From the NCBI GenBank assembly GCA_963835685.1, contig CAWIGI010000014.1, forward strand, positions 248,001-312,000: 64,000 bases of DNA, written 5' to 3'. Shown one piece after another: positions 61,656-64,000 of the stretch. The position numbers were made by a program, and so were the translations under genes. The notes below the pieces were generated by a model that made no database searches, was not told where the DNA came from, and saw only the letters and a program-made list of their open reading frames with translations. Each line of letters starts with the position of its first letter. Position 1 is the first letter of the stretch. This stretch comes from DATAGF01 sp963835685 (GTDB lineage: Bacteria; Actinomycetota; Thermoleophilia; Miltoncostaeales; Miltoncostaeaceae).

Positions 61656-62480
61656 CGACAGCTCGAAACACCAACCCTCTGGGGCGCCGTGCGGCGGCGA
61701 CGCTCGCGCTGATCGTCGCCCTGCTCGCCCTGGCCTTCGCAGTAGGGACTGCGGCAAGCTCATCCAGCAAGCCCAGGCGAGGCCAAGCCCACGATTGTGC
61801 TCGTGCACGGCGCCTGGGCGGACTCCTCGGGCTGGAACGACAGCGTCAAGAAGCTGCAGAGCAAGGGTTACACGGCGCTCGCCGTCGCCAACCCGCTTCG
61901 CAGTCTCCATGGAGACGCGGCCTATCTCTCCAGCGTGCTCGCCAGCATCGCTGGGCCGATCGTGCTCGTTGGCCACTCCTATGGGGGCATGGTGCTGACG
62001 AATGCGGCCACGGGAAACCCGAACGTCAAGGCACTCGTCTACATCGCCGCTTTCGCGCCCGACCAGGGCGAGAAGCAGATTGACCTCATCCTGAAGAACC
62101 CGGGCAGCCAGATCGGTCCGGACACGCTGACGGTCCGGCCCTATCCGGGCGGCCTCGACAGCTACATCACCCCGAGTGTCTTCCATCGCATCTTCGCCCA
62201 CGACGTGCCGAAGAGCACGGCTGCGGTGATGGCCGCGACCCAGCGGCCGTTCGACCTCGCGATCCTCGAAGAACTCTCAGGCCCGCCAGCCTGGAGAACG
62301 ATCCCCTCGTGGTACCTCATCGCCACCGAAGACCGCGCCATCCCGCCTGCCACCCAGCGGTTCATGGCCGATCGGGCCGGTGCGACAACCGCCGAAGTCC
62401 GGGCCTCGCACGTTCCGATGAACTCTCGGCCGTCCGCGGTGACCGATCTGATCCTCGACGCCGCCAACGCCGTCGGTTGA
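61652..62480 (+). pseudogene. Exported paralogous alpha/beta hydrolase, one frameshift
   Basis: ATG 61652 overlaps the previous stop. A signal peptide (LALIVALLALAFAVGTAASS) precedes the same fold as its neighbour: TIVLVHGAWADSSGWNDSVK, PIVLVGHSYGGMVLTNAATG, AWRTIPSWYLIATEDRAIPP. The frame shifts once at about 61778 where an extra C (cccaggcgaggcc) would otherwise give EAKPTIVLVHG. All catalytic residues are there. This is the exported form beside the cytoplasmic one; substrate unknown. Confidence 0.7.
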
Positions 62481-62664
62481 CTCTCCGCCTTCGTTCCCGG
62501 CCGGCCGCCGCACCCTTCACCGTGGCCGGCCGGGAAGGGCCTCTTCCCCGACTGGCGCCGACTGAGCGACGACGTCCACCTGCCAGACGTGCCGCGTCGG
62601 TTGAGCGGCCTCGCCACTGCCCGTTGTCAGCGCGAGCAGTGGTTTGTGGGAGGATCACCGCGCC

Positions 62665-64000
62665 ATGCCGGCCGTGGCGCACGACGACGCTGGCCCCCTC
62701 CTCGGCCGCGATGCCGAGACGGAGACGCTGCGCTCCCTGCGAGATCGGATCGAAAGCGGCGGCTCAGCGCTCGTGCTGCGCGGCGAGCCGGGCATCGGGA
62801 AGTCCCGCCTCCTGACGGAGGCGACGGCACTCGCGCGCGAGCGCAACATCGCGGTGCTGAGAACGACAGGGGTGCAGTGCGAGGCCAGCGTCGCGTTCTC
62901 AGGTCTGCACCAGCTACTGCGCCCCGTTCGCGACCACGCAGCCGGCTTGCCCCCCGCACAGCGCGCCGTGCTCGACACTGTGCTCGGCCTCGGAGACGAC
63001 ACTGCGCCCGAGCACTATCGCATCGCCATGGCGGTCCTCGACCTGCTCTCCGAGGTCGCCGCCGACGCGCCGCTCCTGCTCATCGCCGAGGATGCCCACT
63101 GGCTCGATCGCCCGTCATCGGACGTACTCGCGTTCGTCGCCCGCCGCCTGGAGTCCGACCCAATCGTGCTTCTGGCCGCCGTACGCGACGGTTCATGGTC
63201 TTCGCTCGTCGATGCGGGCCTCCCGGAGCACCGGCTCAGCGCCCTCGACGCCGCCAGCGCGGCAGCACTGCTTGACACCTCAGCGAAGCACCTCACCCCG
63301 ACGATGCGCAACCAGATCCTGCGTGAGGCCGCCGGCAACCCGCTGGCGCTCATCGAACTGCCGATCGCCGCCGCTCGTATGGAGCAGGGCACGCCGATCC
63401 CGGGCTTGGTGCCCCTCACAGACCGACTCGAGCAGGCATTCGCGGCCCGGGTCTCCGATCTGCCCGAGGAAACCCGCCTGCTCCTGCTGACCGCGGCGCT
63501 CAACGACAAGGAGCGCGTGAATGAGGTGTTAGCGGCAGGCCGGATCGTCAACGCTGCCCCAACGGACGTAGATGTTCTTGACCCTGCCGTCGAGGCCGCG
63601 ATCGTCGACCTCGACGAACGGGCCGTCCGCTTCCGCCACCCGTTGATGCGCTCAGCCGTGCGCCAGGCCGCAAGCGTGGTGCAACGCCGCCGCGTGCACG
63701 AGGCGCTGGCCGACGTGCTCCACGACGAGCCAGACCGACGGGTCTGGCACCGGGCGGCGCTCATCGCCGGCACGCACGAAGACGTGGCCGCGGAACTCGA
63801 AGAGGCAGGCCGGCGCGCCCGACGCCGCGGAGCGGTCAGCGTCGCCGCAATCGCGCTGCGTCGCGCCGCTGAGCTCAGCGATCCCGCGCAACGCGCCCGG
63901 CGCCTGATCGCCGCGGCCGAGGCCGCCTTCGAGCTCGGGCAGCCCGACATCGTCGCCCCGCTGCTTCGCGAGGCTGAACAGCTTGAGCCCGGACCGCTCG
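62665..64000 (+). CDS. LuxR-type regulator with AAA/STAND ATPase, partial
   Basis: Starts at ATG 62665 and runs off the window. Walker A: LRGEPGIGKSRLLTEATA; Walker B: LLLIAEDAHWLDRPSSDVLA. The opening HDDAGPLLGRDAETETLRSL and the region DAASAAALLDTSAKHLTPTM follow the MalT/STAND ATPase, with TPR-like helices (RAVRFRHPLMRSAVRQAAS) at the end. A C-terminal LuxR HTH, if present, lies beyond 64000. Codon use is less GC-biased than most of the window (TCA, GTT, CTA, GCA occur), which suggests later arrival. Neighbours are the two hydrolases, possibly its targets. Confidence 0.83.
   Translation, partial: MPAVAHDDAGPLLGRDAETETLRSLRDRIESGGSALVLRGEPGIGKSRLLTEATALARERNIAVLRTTGVQCEASVAFSGLHQLLRPVRDHAAGLPPAQRAVLDTVLGLGDDTAPEHYRIAMAVLDLLSEVAADAPLLLIAEDAHWLDRPSSDVLAFVARRLESDPIVLLAAVRDGSWSSLVDAGLPEHRLSALDAASAAALLDTSAKHLTPTMRNQILREAAGNPLALIELPIAAARMEQGTPIPGLVPLTDRLEQAFAARVSDLPEETRLLLLTAALNDKERVNEVLAAGRIVNAAPTDVDVLDPAVEAAIVDLDERAVRFRHPLMRSAVRQAASVVQRRRVHEALADVLHDEPDRRVWHRAALIAGTHEDVAAELEEAGRRARRRGAVSVAAIALRRAAELSDPAQRARRLIAAAEAAFELGQPDIVAPLLREAEQLEPGPL

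Noticed and set aside
1..64000. CRISPR arrays or cas genes
   Set aside because: No regular short repeats with unique spacers; the repeats found are coding repeats or single pairs.

Overview
The window is very GC-rich, coding-dense DNA with strong G/C third-position bias, frequent GTG starts, GGAGG-type ribosome sites and many 4-base ATGA/GTGA gene overlaps. The gene families seen (DUF5995, PhoX-like DUF839, a LigD polymerase-type protein, YpfJ-type metallopeptidase, HxlR, IclR, TetR and large LuxR regulators, an AddAB-like helicase-nuclease pair) suggest a free-living actinobacterium, most likely of the Thermoleophilia/Solirubrobacterales type. That placement is inference, because there is no rRNA in the window.

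Layout. 1-6.4 kb is accessory: a 2-TM channel-like protein; a coiled-coil membrane protein plus lipoprotein protease plus small secreted protein lying between two tRNA-3'-end-like direct repeats; an HxlR regulator divergent from a flavin monooxygenase/acyl-CoA dehydrogenase-like gene; and an integrase remnant. 6.4-14.3 kb holds a substrate-binding protein, a receiver/thioredoxin-reductase-like pair, a TetR-regulated MFS efflux pump with two matching operators, and a DUF5995/poly-gamma-glutamate-hydrolase pair. 14.3-16.5 kb is a secreted repeat protein interrupted by many one-base indels. 16.8-33 kb is mostly housekeeping and metabolic genes: cupin, VOC, LigD-pol, M23 peptidase, amidohydrolase, acyl-CoA synthetase, DUF2235 hydrolase, HET-C/PLAT/CARDB secreted protein, Zn-alcohol dehydrogenase, anti-sigma-type ATPase, HTH_42 protein. 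33.2-39.4 kb is a two-gene AddB-like/UvrD-like recombination nuclease locus with many frameshifts, followed by an overlapping STAS protein. 40-54.9 kb holds an LCP protein, an IclR-controlled operon (amidohydrolase, DUF59, Zn-ADH) that resembles the accessory half of a propane/phenol-type monooxygenase cluster, a XamI-like restriction-modification cassette, a PhoX-like protein and a flavoprotein disulfide reductase. 54.9-60.4 kb is scarred: a candidate structured RNA, tRNA-Glu, a truncated glucosidase, a flippase-like gene between two short repeats, a dihydrofolate-reductase remnant, a frameshifted ECF sigma factor and a dehydrogenase/SRPBCC chimera. 60.9-64 kb has two tandem alpha/beta hydrolases and a large LuxR/AAA regulator that runs off the edge, with lower GC and rarer codons.

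How the parts work together. The clearest regulated units are TetR-MFS (shared operator half sites GACCGGTC), IclR-amidohydrolase-DUF59-ADH, and HxlR-flavoprotein. Many long genes carry isolated one-base indels while every catalytic motif is kept, so sequence error is at least as likely as gene decay; I mark these as pseudogene and say so in each entry. The window also contains GTTGAC/GTCAAC where GTCGAC would restore a conserved residue, and it encodes a XamI-like system whose named prototype cuts GTCGAC.
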